NCBI GenBank assembly: GCA_964343195.1
Contig: CAYFIR010000001.1
Coordinates: 62,001-126,000, forward strand
Direction: 5' to 3'
DNA length: 64,000 bases
From: CAYVAP01 sp964343195
GTDB taxonomy: Bacteria > Bacteroidota > Bacteroidia > J057
A program made the translations under genes and the position numbers. Numbering within the stretch: position 1 is the stretch's first letter; each line of letters starts with the position of its first letter. Under the pieces are notes generated by a model, which saw nothing but the letters and a program-made list of their open reading frames with translations, was not told the DNA's origin and did no database searches. Shown here in pieces: positions 14,714 through 21,968 of this stretch.

Positions 14714-17032
14714 TCAACTAGCTTTTTTCATTTCGGGCTGGGCCTGTACCGCTGCCGGTCCCTGGCCCTTGGATATGGCTATGGCTTCCTGGATCTCCTC
14801 CTGGCTCAAAAAGTCCTCTGCCTTAAATTCGTAATAGCGGCCCTTGTTTTTCTGTGTCAGAGTCTCGGATCCACTGAAGTAAAATATCTGGTAGGCCAGG
14901 GGCTTACTGGGCGACATCTTCCAGCGCTCTCTCAGGATATCGGTGATATCATCCCTTCCGGCGCGTGTCCCACCGGATAGCAGGCGGCTGATGATATCGT
15001 CCCTGGTAAACTTGATTGACTTTTCCTGGAGGGTGCCGTAGATGTCCGGCAGGAAGTTGAGCAGCTGGTCCCGGATGTACTCATGTAGTTCCCGTTCCAG
15101 CGCTGGCCGGCTCTTGGCCTTGGCGGCCAGGAGGGCATCCGTTTGGATCTGCTGAGGGGTAAACCACATCCGGGTTTGTTCCTTGGTGGTCAGCTCCCTT
15201 TCGCTCAGGTACTGGAGGAAAGCCGGGATCTCCTCCTGGATCTTCTTCTCCAGGCTCACATCTTCTTTGCCCTTAAATGGCTTCACCTTGATCACCCAAA
15301 AGCGATCCTCAGCAGCATCGATCGGCAGAAAGTCCCGCTCATGGTTGGAGACCAGGATAAACTTGGCAAAGAAAGGGATCTCATCCCGGGCGGTTCCCTT
15401 GCCCTCGACATAGATGGAGCTGGCAAAGTTGAGGTACTTGTATGCCTCAGCTGCTTCGTAGTCCAACTGGAGACTGGCCTCATCTACTGCTATAATCAGC
15501 TTGCCCTGCCAATCCTCATTAAATCGGCTCTTGATCTGATAGTTTTGGTAAATGCCCATCTGCTGAGGGTAGACAGCCTTCAGCCATTTAAGGAAGGTGG
15601 ACTTACCCGTCTTTCGCTCCTCAGACACCAGGGCCAGGATCGGCAGGCGCTGAGCCGGCTTGGTGTAGAGGATCTGGAGATAATCGAGGGCCAGCTGGTA
15701 ATGATCGCCAAAGATGTGCTTCAGAAACTTCAGCGTGGACTTGGCTCCACCTTCTTCCTCCGGCTGGTGGGCACACGGCTCGTACCGGTTATAGAAGCCC
15801 TTGATTTCGCGCTGGTAGGTGTGCTGGTTGTCTGGCACACAGGTAAAGCCCAAGTAGCGAGGAACGGCAGCCAGGTACTTGCTGTTATGGTCTCGCTTAA
15901 TGGCATCTACCTGCCACTTGACCAGGCGCTCCCGAACTACACCATCCGGCCAGGGCTGATACTGGCGCATGAAGACAGAAGTCCCAATAAAGGCATAGGG
16001 GCAAGATGGGTCCACCGATCGGCGAACGGCCTCCTTTTCCGAATCCCATTCGTATCGCCATTTCCTCCAGGTAAATGGGTTGGTGCCTAGCTGCTTCCGG
16101 TAGGTCTGGTAGAAGTTCTCGACACGGTCCAGGCAAAAGTATTCCTTCAGCTTGTACTGGTTCATGTCTTTCAGATCCAGCGTCCGGATCAGCTCTCCCT
16201 CTGGATTGTGGGGCTCCAGGAGCTGCTCCTTAATGGCCTCGATCTGGTCCGGATGCTTACACATCAGGTCATCGATGCCTTTGCCCTCTGGAAAATGATC
16301 TTCGTGAATGATTGCCAACGTGGCCTCCAAGCCCAGCGGCAGGATCGCGCTCCGGAACTTGTAGGCCGATCGGTAGAAGGTCTGGAGGCGCTCAGCCAGG
16401 TCTTTGTCTGGTTTGTCAGGATCTGGCTTGATGACCCTGGCGTCCGCATCCATCAGGATGACCAGGCGCTTTACCTCACAGCGATCGATCACGGCTCGGA
16501 CGGTATCCTTGATCCTGACCCGCTCCTCCAGGAAGCTCTCGACACCGTTGATGCCGATGATGTCCAAGCCATGGAGGTCAGCCTTGGCAGTCTTAAACTG
16601 ACCTTCGACCAAAAACAGGGTTTCGATCGGGGTACTGTTCTGGTACTTATAGACCAGCTTGGGAGTCAGGAATACCTCTGACTTGGTGCCACTTGGGTTC
16701 TGGTACTTGATGGTACGGCCATCGTCCATCTCGCGGGGATTCTTGTACCGGCGCACACGATAGGGGACTTCCTTCTTCCATCGCCCTTTGAGGTACTGGA
16801 GCTGGCCTCCCTCCAGGTTGAGGTAGTTGATGATGATGTCATCATCTGCATCCTGGACGGCTTCGCTGTCAGGATTCTCTGCTTTGGCTCTGGCACCGGC
16901 AGAGGGCTGGAAGATGGCCATGGGGTGATAGCCCTTTGGGCTGTCATCTGGCACATCGACCAGGTTCCACTTGTCGGTTATTCCCAGCTGAGCAAGGCGG
17001 ATATCACAATATGTTGTAGCTGGTTCGCTCAT
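14714..17032 (-). CDS. Primase-helicase: Toprim-like domain plus SF3/D5 helicase
   Basis: 772 aa. Residues about 130-215 form a Toprim-like domain (LVEGQFKTAKADL, Glu143; LVILMDADAR, Asp195/Asp197). About 430-620 form a superfamily 3 (DUF5906/D5) ATPase: Walker A EERKTGKST (471-479), Walker B KLIIAVDEA (511-519), sensor-1 Asn563 (LVSNHERD) and Arg577 (EDRFWVIKV). This arrangement unwinds DNA and probably primes replication of the viral genome. SF3 helicases usually act with an origin-binding activity, and the repeat cluster at 11.85-12.09 kb is a candidate target. Central gene of the operon. Function firm; details inferred. Confidence 0.95.
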   Translation of the reverse strand: MSEPATTYCDIRLAQLGITDKWNLVDVPDDSPKGYHPMAIFQPSAGARAKAENPDSEAVQDADDDIIINYLNLEGGQLQYLKGRWKKEVPYRVRRYKNPREMDDGRTIKYQNPSGTKSEVFLTPKLVYKYQNSTPIETLFLVEGQFKTAKADLHGLDIIGINGVESFLEERVRIKDTVRAVIDRCEVKRLVILMDADARVIKPDPDKPDKDLAERLQTFYRSAYKFRSAILPLGLEATLAIIHEDHFPEGKGIDDLMCKHPDQIEAIKEQLLEPHNPEGELIRTLDLKDMNQYKLKEYFCLDRVENFYQTYRKQLGTNPFTWRKWRYEWDSEKEAVRRSVDPSCPYAFIGTSVFMRQYQPWPDGVVRERLVKWQVDAIKRDHNSKYLAAVPRYLGFTCVPDNQHTYQREIKGFYNRYEPCAHQPEEEGGAKSTLKFLKHIFGDHYQLALDYLQILYTKPAQRLPILALVSEERKTGKSTFLKWLKAVYPQQMGIYQNYQIKSRFNEDWQGKLIIAVDEASLQLDYEAAEAYKYLNFASSIYVEGKGTARDEIPFFAKFILVSNHERDFLPIDAAEDRFWVIKVKPFKGKEDVSLEKKIQEEIPAFLQYLSERELTTKEQTRMWFTPQQIQTDALLAAKAKSRPALERELHEYIRDQLLNFLPDIYGTLQEKSIKFTRDDIISRLLSGGTRAGRDDITDILRERWKMSPSKPLAYQIFYFSGSETLTQKNKGRYYEFKAEDFLSQEEIQEAIAISKGQGPAAVQAQPEMKKAS

Positions 17033-17056
17033 CTCTTACTTTGTCAGGTTACTCAG

Positions 17057-17269
17057 TTAGGTTTTAGGTAATCGGTTGGTGGTAGATGGGCCTGGCCTCT
17101 GGGCCTCGATGGCGTCCTTGATGTTCTGGGCCATCACGTCAGAGAGGAGCTTGGCGGCCAGATCGATCTTGGCCTTCATCTCATCCTCCTTGCTCATGTC
17201 GGCGACTACTCGCACGTGGTAGCTGCCATCTTTTCGGAAGTAGATGGCGATGTCATTCGGTGGGGTCAT
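17057..17269 (-). CDS. Small provirus protein, unknown
   Basis: 70 aa from the ATG at 17,269, chosen because it overlaps the upstream gene by only 17 bases; a longer frame starts at 17,314. N-terminal beta hairpin-like part (IAIYFRKDGSYHVRVVADMS) then a helix. No family recognised. Lies 24 bases before the primase-helicase gene. Confidence 0.6.
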   Translation of the reverse strand: MTPPNDIAIYFRKDGSYHVRVVADMSKEDEMKAKIDLAAKLLSDVMAQNIKDAIEAQRPGPSTTNRLPKT

Positions 17270-17840
17270 TGTCCTGGTCTTTAAGTGGTGATGGGAAATG
17301 GTCAGCCAGTCCATCCAACAGACCGGAGAACTTGCTTAGCTCCTCAATCATGTCGTTTATGGCTTCTGGTGCAGAGTTGATATGAGGGTACTGGCTCCAG
17401 TCTATGTCCTGAGCCAGTAGGGCAACCTGGTACAGGCTGTTGGCTCCCAGCTGTAAATCGATCGCCACATCTCTTATAGTCCAGTTAGGTCCGCCACTGG
17501 TCCTCATGTGCTGTTTCAGGAGTCCCACAATCTGCATCAGGATTCCCATCTTCATGTCTCTTGCCAGCACTTCAAATCCTTTGGCCAGGCGGGGCACGTC
17601 GTGGAGAGCTACAGAGATAAACCCGGCATTGACCAGGCCATCAAATTCAGACTCCCAATCCCAATTGGTGTACTTGTCAAAATCGACATTCACCTCAGGT
17701 ATCTTTCCATTGATGACCATAGGGTTTTCCTTTGACCATAGGGTAACTGCACACCTCACCTTAGGGCCTAGTATGACTATCTCCGTTATAGCATCAGGGC
17801 CTTTGCCTTTGGTAAATTCAAGGATCTTCAAGTCTTTCAT
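17253..17840 (-). CDS. Unknown provirus replication-block protein
   Basis: 195 aa, no membrane segment. The N-terminal half is beta-rich with KGKGPDAITEIVILGPKVRCA; the C-terminal half is helical and acidic at the end. Possibly nucleic-acid binding, but I see no signature. Its start overlaps the upstream stop by four bases (ATGA). Confidence 0.7.
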   Translation of the reverse strand: MKDLKILEFTKGKGPDAITEIVILGPKVRCAVTLWSKENPMVINGKIPEVNVDFDKYTNWDWESEFDGLVNAGFISVALHDVPRLAKGFEVLARDMKMGILMQIVGLLKQHMRTSGGPNWTIRDVAIDLQLGANSLYQVALLAQDIDWSQYPHINSAPEAINDMIEELSKFSGLLDGLADHFPSPLKDQDNDPTE

Positions 17841-18187
17841 TTCTCTGGTGTTAGATGGTTGTCGATTGCCTTAATGATGATTTCGCAGCGCTCAGCCCGA
17901 TCTGCGTACTCTTGAGAGCGTGCGTCTATGTGGGCGAAAGCGCTCATACTTTCTCTTGCGGACCGTTTGGCATCGCTCGCGATCTCCTTAATTAGCTCAA
18001 GGCTCCTGTCTGTGTATATCAGGCTGAGCTGCATTCCAATGCTCTGCATTTGCTTCTGTTTAAGCATTTCCCTGGCTCGGGCGTATGAGTTAATGGCCGC
18101 CTGTTCGGGCGTAAAGTGCTCATTCATAGATGAAAGAGCCTGGCCAGCGAAGTAGTCAAGTAGGGTTATCGGTTGACTTTCTTTCAT
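17837..18187 (-). CDS. Unknown helical provirus protein
   Basis: 116 aa when started at 18,187, where ATG overlaps the upstream stop (ATGA); a longer frame begins at 18,226. Mostly helical with many Ala, Arg and Glu (heptad-like in the second half). Nothing recognisable. Member of the run of ATGA-coupled genes. Confidence 0.7.
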   Translation of the reverse strand: MKESQPITLLDYFAGQALSSMNEHFTPEQAAINSYARAREMLKQKQMQSIGMQLSLIYTDRSLELIKEIASDAKRSARESMSAFAHIDARSQEYADRAERCEIIIKAIDNHLTPEK

Positions 18188-18501
18188 TTCTCTGCTTTGG
18201 TTAAAGATTGTTGCTTGGCCTTCCATGCCTGGTACTTCTTCAGGCTGTGAGGCATAAGGGTAGGGCCTTCATCGAAGTAGGCCACTATGTGAAACTGGCT
18301 GAACTCATCGAGGTACTGGAGCTGGAGATACTTGTCCCTGACGTTTTTCAGTTTGGTGGTTCTCAGCCCACGGGCTGACCAGTGGTGTACCTTCAGCTCG
18401 TCATATACTGGATTCTCCTCCAGCATCAGGATAAAGTTGGCATCTCTCAGAGCTTGCTGCTCCTCCAGTGGCAAGGGGAAGTTGAATGCTGGCTTACTCA
18501 T
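18184..18501 (-). CDS. Unknown small provirus protein
   Basis: 105 aa, no membrane segment. Starts with a helical part (EEQQALRDANFILMLEEN), followed by a beta-rich basic part. Coupled to the 133-aa gene by ATGA. No family recognised. Confidence 0.7.
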   Translation of the reverse strand: MSKPAFNFPLPLEEQQALRDANFILMLEENPVYDELKVHHWSARGLRTTKLKNVRDKYLQLQYLDEFSQFHIVAYFDEGPTLMPHSLKKYQAWKAKQQSLTKAEK

Positions 18502-18899
18502 TTTGTGGTTATTCTAAGTTTGATACCGGAAGTGATAAGAGGCAATAGCTCCAGGCCATCGTGATCAAAGGGCTTCCCGATCTGGATGGCGGCGCTGCTG
18601 ATCTTCTTGGGGTCTTTGCCCAGGCTCTCGATCATGCGGACAAATGAGGGCTTGCTGGAAAATCGGAGCTGGCCAGCGCTGTCCCTGACCAGAAATCCGG
18701 AGGGACTCCGGTCTATGTGGAGATACCAGTCTTTAGGGTTTTCCTCATCCTGGAAGATGGTGATCCGATCACCAACCTTAACTCCCAGATCCTTTGCTGT
18801 GACCTTGTTGAATGTCCAGATACCTCCCTTTGTGATCCGCACGTATGGCCCCTGGAAAATGCCGCAATCGGTAGTGGTGTCGTATTTCTTGAGATTCAT
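18498..18899 (-). CDS. Unknown provirus protein, beta-rich
   Basis: 133 aa. Contains GGIWTFNKVTAKDLGVKVGDRITIFQDEENP, which resembles small beta-barrel DNA-contact folds, with a Ser/Lys-rich C-terminal part (KKISSAAIQIGK). A single-stranded DNA-binding role is conceivable but not shown. ATGA overlaps on both sides. Confidence 0.7.
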   Translation of the reverse strand: MNLKKYDTTTDCGIFQGPYVRITKGGIWTFNKVTAKDLGVKVGDRITIFQDEENPKDWYLHIDRSPSGFLVRDSAGQLRFSSKPSFVRMIESLGKDPKKISSAAIQIGKPFDHDGLELLPLITSGIKLRITTK

Positions 18900-19453
18900 C
18901 GTACTGTAGATTTTGAATGGAACTCGTCAACCTTTTTCATAAGTGGCTCCCAGTCCACCGGGCTGCCGATCGGGAGCAGGTTGATAGCAAATAGCTTGTG
19001 TTGCTGGCTGGCATAAACCGTGAGGTGGTAGTATGGCCAGGGCTGGTGCTTGTGGTCTGTGTAGTGAAATCCCAGCGAGGGATAGTCATCGATGCTGTTG
19101 TATCGGGCAATAAGATTTCGCCATTGGCGAACCCATTCGGCTATCTCTTCCTCCAGGACGGTACTCCCATCCTGATAGTCCGCTGCCGTCTGAGCCATCA
19201 GCTCGATGGCGTTCTCCGGGATGGACTGCTGTACCACCTTCAGGAGGTAGCGCTGAGGAGCGTCGATCTCGGCGATGTTCCACCCGTTTCCCTCCAGGTT
19301 ATTGGGCAAAAACTGAAAGCCTCCAGTGGCAAGCTGGATGACGTGGCGATGGGTTTCGGGAGTGTTTCCTACATACTGGCCCTTGAGGGTTTCCAGCTCA
19401 GTGGTGAACTGATACCAGTGGTGCGGGGTGAGGCTTGACTTTAAATGACTCAT
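18896..19453 (-). CDS. Unknown provirus protein
   Basis: 185 aa, globular, many His and Trp (HHWYQF, HYTDHKHQPWPYYHL). No membrane segment. First of a long series of ATGA-coupled genes in the leftward replication operon. No family recognised. Confidence 0.7.
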   Translation of the reverse strand: MSHLKSSLTPHHWYQFTTELETLKGQYVGNTPETHRHVIQLATGGFQFLPNNLEGNGWNIAEIDAPQRYLLKVVQQSIPENAIELMAQTAADYQDGSTVLEEEIAEWVRQWRNLIARYNSIDDYPSLGFHYTDHKHQPWPYYHLTVYASQQHKLFAINLLPIGSPVDWEPLMKKVDEFHSKSTVR

Positions 19454-19538
19454 AGAACAGACTGGTTAAAAGTGTAAGACCTGGAAATCATGCGTTTTGG
19501 GGTTAAGAAATCGTAAAGAATAAGGCCGGAGTTTTGAA

Positions 19539-19811
19539 CTATTCAGGCTTTTGGATTGCTTGGCTGCCGTCATCGAGATAGTCATCACGATAGAACTTTA
19601 TTCCCACCGTGTTGCCTTTCTCAAATTTGCTCAATGGGTAGGCATTGACCATCTCATCATAGATGCTGCTATGGATGCCCAACAGCTGGCAGATAACACC
19701 TTTTGTCAGGCAGATGCTCAGGCGAAACACCTGGCCCTGGAAGCAAAGGGTCACGATCTCCGATAGCCTGACGGCTGCGTCTTGTGTGACAGGGCTTATT
19801 GACTTGTTCAT
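19539..19811 (-). CDS. Unknown small provirus protein
   Basis: 90 aa. A central hydrophobic stretch (SEIVTLCFQGQVFRLSICLTKGVICQLLGI) contains three Cys; the C-terminus is acidic. It follows the Cro-like gene by nine bases. An early regulatory protein is possible. No family recognised. Confidence 0.6.
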   Translation of the reverse strand: MNKSISPVTQDAAVRLSEIVTLCFQGQVFRLSICLTKGVICQLLGIHSSIYDEMVNAYPLSKFEKGNTVGIKFYRDDYLDDGSQAIQKPE

Positions 19812-19820
19812 GGTCTATGG

Positions 19821-20081
19821 TTAAACATTAATGGATAAAGCGATCTGCGCCAGGTCGGCCCTTAGTTCGGTACTGGGATCCAGTAACTGGCGCGGCGTTA
19901 CCTGAAAAATGTCACACAGCTCCACGACAAAGCTGATGTGAGGGGTAGATCCTCGGCACATATTTCCCCAGGCGACATGACTGAGGCCCGTAACCTCTAT
20001 GCAATGCCTGTAAAGGGCATCATAGACCGGTCGGGGGAGCTGATCGAGGCGCTTTCGAAGTTGGTGAGGTTTCTTTTTCAT
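19821..20081 (-). CDS. Cro-like HTH regulator
   Basis: 86 aa. The centre (VTGLSHVAWGNMCRGSTPHISFVVELCDIFQVTPRQLL) matches the XRE/Cro helix-turn-helix pattern, with the typical ...LCDIFQVTPRQLL end. It is the first gene of the leftward early operon and lies divergent to the CI-type repressor, the classical lysis-lysogeny arrangement. The inverted repeat at 20,099-20,112 (GTCGC/GCGAC) just upstream may be an operator. Confidence 0.75.
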   Translation of the reverse strand: MKKKPHQLRKRLDQLPRPVYDALYRHCIEVTGLSHVAWGNMCRGSTPHISFVVELCDIFQVTPRQLLDPSTELRADLAQIALSINV

Positions 20082-20214
20082 AAGGCATAGTTATCTCAGT
20101 CGCCGTAGCGACATGGACGATAGGTTGAAACGTGTTGGACAATTCGCCGAAAGTAAGCTATCTTTCGTGCGTGTAACTTTGATTACATCGCAAGTATATA
20201 CGCAAAACGTGGAA
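20082..20214. promoter_or_regulatory. Divergent lysis-lysogeny control region
   Basis: 133 bases between the Cro-like and CI genes. A rightward -7 box TAACTTTG is at 20,174-20,181. An inverted repeat GTCGC/GCGAC is at 20,099-20,112. A 15-base unit CGCAAAAYGYGGAAA occurs at 20,201 and, past the CI start, at 20,231, spaced 30 bases apart. These are candidate operators for the two regulators. Confidence 0.65.
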
Positions 20215-20601
20215 ATGTCAAGGAGAATTTCGCAAAATGCGGAAAAAACCATCACAAGATTGAAAGCCCATTATGGGGTTTCTACTGACACAGCTCTAGC
20301 CAAAGCCCTAGGGGTATCGGTCAGCACCGTGAATGGTTGGTATGACCGTGGGGTAAGCTGTAAAACAGTGATTGAAAAATGTGAAAATGTCAGCCTTGAC
20401 TGGTTGTTCCGCGATCAGGTTCTGGGGCATCCTGGCTCTCAAGTGAATCAGGTTGCCAACGGGAATGGAAACCACCAAGTGGTTCAGATTGAAAGAGAGG
20501 AGCTAGAAGGGCTAAGAGCCGAGAGGGATCGCTTACAGGAGCAGGTGGTTAGCTTGCAAGCCAAGGTGATTACACTTATGGAGCAGTTACACAGTAAATA
20601 G
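20215..20601 (+). CDS. CI-type phage repressor (N-terminal CI domain plus coiled coil)
   Basis: 128 aa from the ATG at 20,215; an upstream frame (from 20,113) overlaps the -7 box and is rejected. Residues about 12-66 match the phage CI N-terminal domain (ITRLKAHYGVSTDTALAKALGVSVSTVNGWYDRG...SLDWLF), an HTH of the CI repressor family. A short linker and a Glu/Leu/Gln coiled coil (about 93-128) follow, suited for oligomerisation; the usual LexA-type peptidase domain is absent, so induction by RecA self-cleavage is not expected. Transcribed from the TAACTTTG promoter. Confidence 0.85.
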   Translation: MSRRISQNAEKTITRLKAHYGVSTDTALAKALGVSVSTVNGWYDRGVSCKTVIEKCENVSLDWLFRDQVLGHPGSQVNQVANGNGNHQVVQIEREELEGLRAERDRLQEQVVSLQAKVITLMEQLHSK

Positions 20602-20627
20602 CCAAGATCAAAAAAGCAAAAACGGAT

Positions 20628-21146
20628 ATGGATCTTATTTACTGGATTGGTGGAATTGCGGCTGCTGCCTACCTCTATCAATATTACCAAAAGACACAGA
20701 AGGAGGGCGATGGGAAAAGTGGGCTAAAAGTTCCTGACGGGCGGGTGTCCGCTGATAAGATTTCGGAAATATTAGAAGACTTTAACCCGAGGGGAACTAA
20801 TGAGGCTGATGTTCAAAAGCAGCTTAACGGCTTTCTTAGGAAACGAGTAGAGCACGTCAGGCGAGAATACACCGTTGAGCAAGGTACTCGTATAGATTTC
20901 GACCTAGGGAATGGCGAAGTGGGGCTGGAGGTGAAAATGGGAAAGCAGTTGAGGCGAGCCAATGGCCGGCAAAGAATGCTCGGACAAGTCCACACCTATC
21001 TCAAGAATAAGTATGAAGAAAAAGAGGTGATTATTCTTGTGGTAAATTCTCCTGAATTGAATGATGACAATGCCTGGAAGGCTGACATCCAAGAAGATTT
21101 AGAGGGGGCCGGAGCAACGGTTGTTTTTTTAGAGTCAAAGAGATAA
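20628..21146 (+). CDS. Membrane-anchored PD-(D/E)XK nuclease candidate
   Basis: 172 aa. An N-terminal membrane helix (about 3-20) is followed by a charged linker and a domain with the PD-(D/E)XK pattern: TRIDFDL (Asp90), GLEVKMGK (Glu101-Val-Lys103) and a following helix with Gln120 (LGQVHTYL). It lies 26 bases after the CI-type repressor on the same strand, so it is expressed in the lysogen. This slot commonly carries genes protecting the host from other phages. A membrane-tethered nuclease that cuts incoming DNA is the suggested function, by inference. Closest family unknown. Confidence 0.7.
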   Translation: MDLIYWIGGIAAAAYLYQYYQKTQKEGDGKSGLKVPDGRVSADKISEILEDFNPRGTNEADVQKQLNGFLRKRVEHVRREYTVEQGTRIDFDLGNGEVGLEVKMGKQLRRANGRQRMLGQVHTYLKNKYEEKEVIILVVNSPELNDDNAWKADIQEDLEGAGATVVFLESKR

Positions 21147-21148
21147 GG

Positions 21149-21349
21149 TTATTTCCCCCTTACGATCTGAATGCTCCTCACGATCATTTCGGTTATTAAG
21201 GCATTGGATCTTGCCCTTAGCCGGGTAGCCTCCAGCTCCTCCCTCAGAAGGTGGATTTTATACTTCAGGATTTTCAGCCTGGCCCAGGCGATCAGATAAC
21301 CCAGCACAGCACCAATCAGGGCAGACAATATCAGATAGACTTGCATCAT
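21149..21349 (-). CDS. Small membrane protein at the right end of the provirus
   Basis: 66 aa, started at the ATG pair 21,349/21,346; a longer frame runs into non-coding DNA. One membrane helix (about residues 5-23) precedes a basic coiled-coil-like tail. It is convergent with the nuclease candidate, stops two bases from it. No family recognised; holin-like or regulatory roles are possible. Confidence 0.5.
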   Translation of the reverse strand: MMQVYLILSALIGAVLGYLIAWARLKILKYKIHLLREELEATRLRARSNALITEMIVRSIQIVRGK

Positions 21350-21406
21350 GGAACAACTAATTATAGATGAAGATAGCGAAAACGAATGATCTCCAGCTGG
21401 CGCACT

Positions 21407-21422
21407 GGCGCATATATGCGCC
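21407..21422. repeat. 16-base perfect palindrome near the right end
   Basis: GGCGCATATATGCGCC reads the same on both strands and lies 58 bases past the small membrane gene start. It could be a protein binding or recombination site at the element boundary; no second copy was found in the window. Confidence 0.8.
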
Positions 21423-21469
21423 AAAAGCTGGTTCTGCGACTGTGTAACACATTGATTTTTAGTGAACAA

Positions 21470-21545
21470 AGGGAGGCCACGGGTGTCCAGTACGTCCCAC
21501 CCTCCCTAAGCTCACTTTCGAGTGGGCTTTATTTTTCTTAAACCC
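21470..21545 (+). terminator. Structured segment and terminator at the element-host junction
   Basis: A first stem-loop (about 21,470-21,509: AGGGA and GGGTG pairing with CACCC and TCCCT) is followed by a strong hairpin (AAGCTCACT TTCG AGTGGGCTT, 21,510-21,531) and a T-rich run. It points rightward, but the gene upstream is leftward, so it may be a terminator of a host gene that the provirus displaced, or the 3' end of a small RNA. Confidence 0.65.
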
Positions 21546-21552
21546 CCAGCTG

Positions 21553-21837
21553 ATGAAATCCTACCTTAGTTTAGGGGAGGCCATACAGGCCTTTTTGGAT
21601 AAGCATGGCCTGAAGCAGGAAACCAAGATTCAGCAGGCGATTGGTGAGTGGCCTCGTCTGATGGGGGAGCCTATTGCTCAGAATACTGAGAAAATATGGT
21701 TTGAAGGAGGCACCCTTTACGTAAAAGTAAAGTCTCCTCTTTGGAAGAACGAGCTGCAACTGGCACGACAAAAAATCAAGGATACCCTCAATCGCGACAT
21801 GGGTGAAAACCTGATCGAAGAGGTGAAAATCCTGTAA
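21553..21837 (+). CDS. DUF721 (DciA-like) protein
   Basis: 94 aa, matches the DUF721 family (pattern ...WPRLMGEPIAQNTEKIWFEGGTLYVKVKSPLWKNEL), which includes DciA, the protein that loads or stimulates the replicative helicase DnaB in bacteria lacking DnaC. The family often lies next to recF or the replication origin. Whether this protein has the helicase-loading role is not proven here. It is the first host gene after the provirus. Confidence 0.85.
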   Translation: MKSYLSLGEAIQAFLDKHGLKQETKIQQAIGEWPRLMGEPIAQNTEKIWFEGGTLYVKVKSPLWKNELQLARQKIKDTLNRDMGENLIEEVKIL

Positions 21838-21852
21838 GGGGATCCTGAGAGA

Positions 21853-21940
21853 CTAGTGGGACAAGTTCGGAGTCTAGAGTGCTGCTGGTAAGTAGTTTGT
21901 GCTGTTTTGTGGTGACTGCCTACTTCATTCTGAAAGCACC
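21853..21940. repeat. Dispersed intergenic repeat, copy A
   Basis: Begins CTAGTGGGACAAGTTC and ends CATTCTGAAAGCACC. Shares its start, the inner GTGCTGCTGGTA segment and its end with copies C and D. It lies 16 bases after the DUF721 stop. Shorter than copy C, which has an extra internal segment. Confidence 0.8.
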
Positions 21941-21968
21941 GGGGATCGAGACAACAAAAGGCGCGCCT

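Larger units (their letters stand above)
1..21500. mobile_element. Provirus (integrated or plasmid-like viral element), left end outside the window
   Basis: A continuous block of virus-type genes runs from the window start to about 21.35 kb, and ordinary host genes begin at 21,553. It holds a leftward virion/lysis block, a repeat-rich control region, a leftward replication block with a Toprim-SF3 primase-helicase, and a CI-type repressor next to a divergent Cro-like gene. Most leftward genes overlap by 1-4 bases (TGATG or ATGA). No large terminase, portal, tail or integrase gene is seen. Many predicted virion proteins carry one membrane helix, as in viruses with an internal membrane. The right boundary is inferred from gene content (between 21,350 and 21,510); no attachment repeat could be identified because the other end is missing. 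Confidence 0.85.

Noticed and set aside
15143..16090. 315-aa rightward frame
   Set aside because: Antisense to the primase-helicase coding sequence with all its motifs.
20113..20214. Longer N-terminus of the CI-type repressor
   Set aside because: Overlaps the promoter box and adds no recognisable domain.
21407..21422. Palindrome as a dif/XerCD-type site
   Set aside because: No agreement with the two-arm plus spacer pattern of dif sites; kept only as a palindrome.
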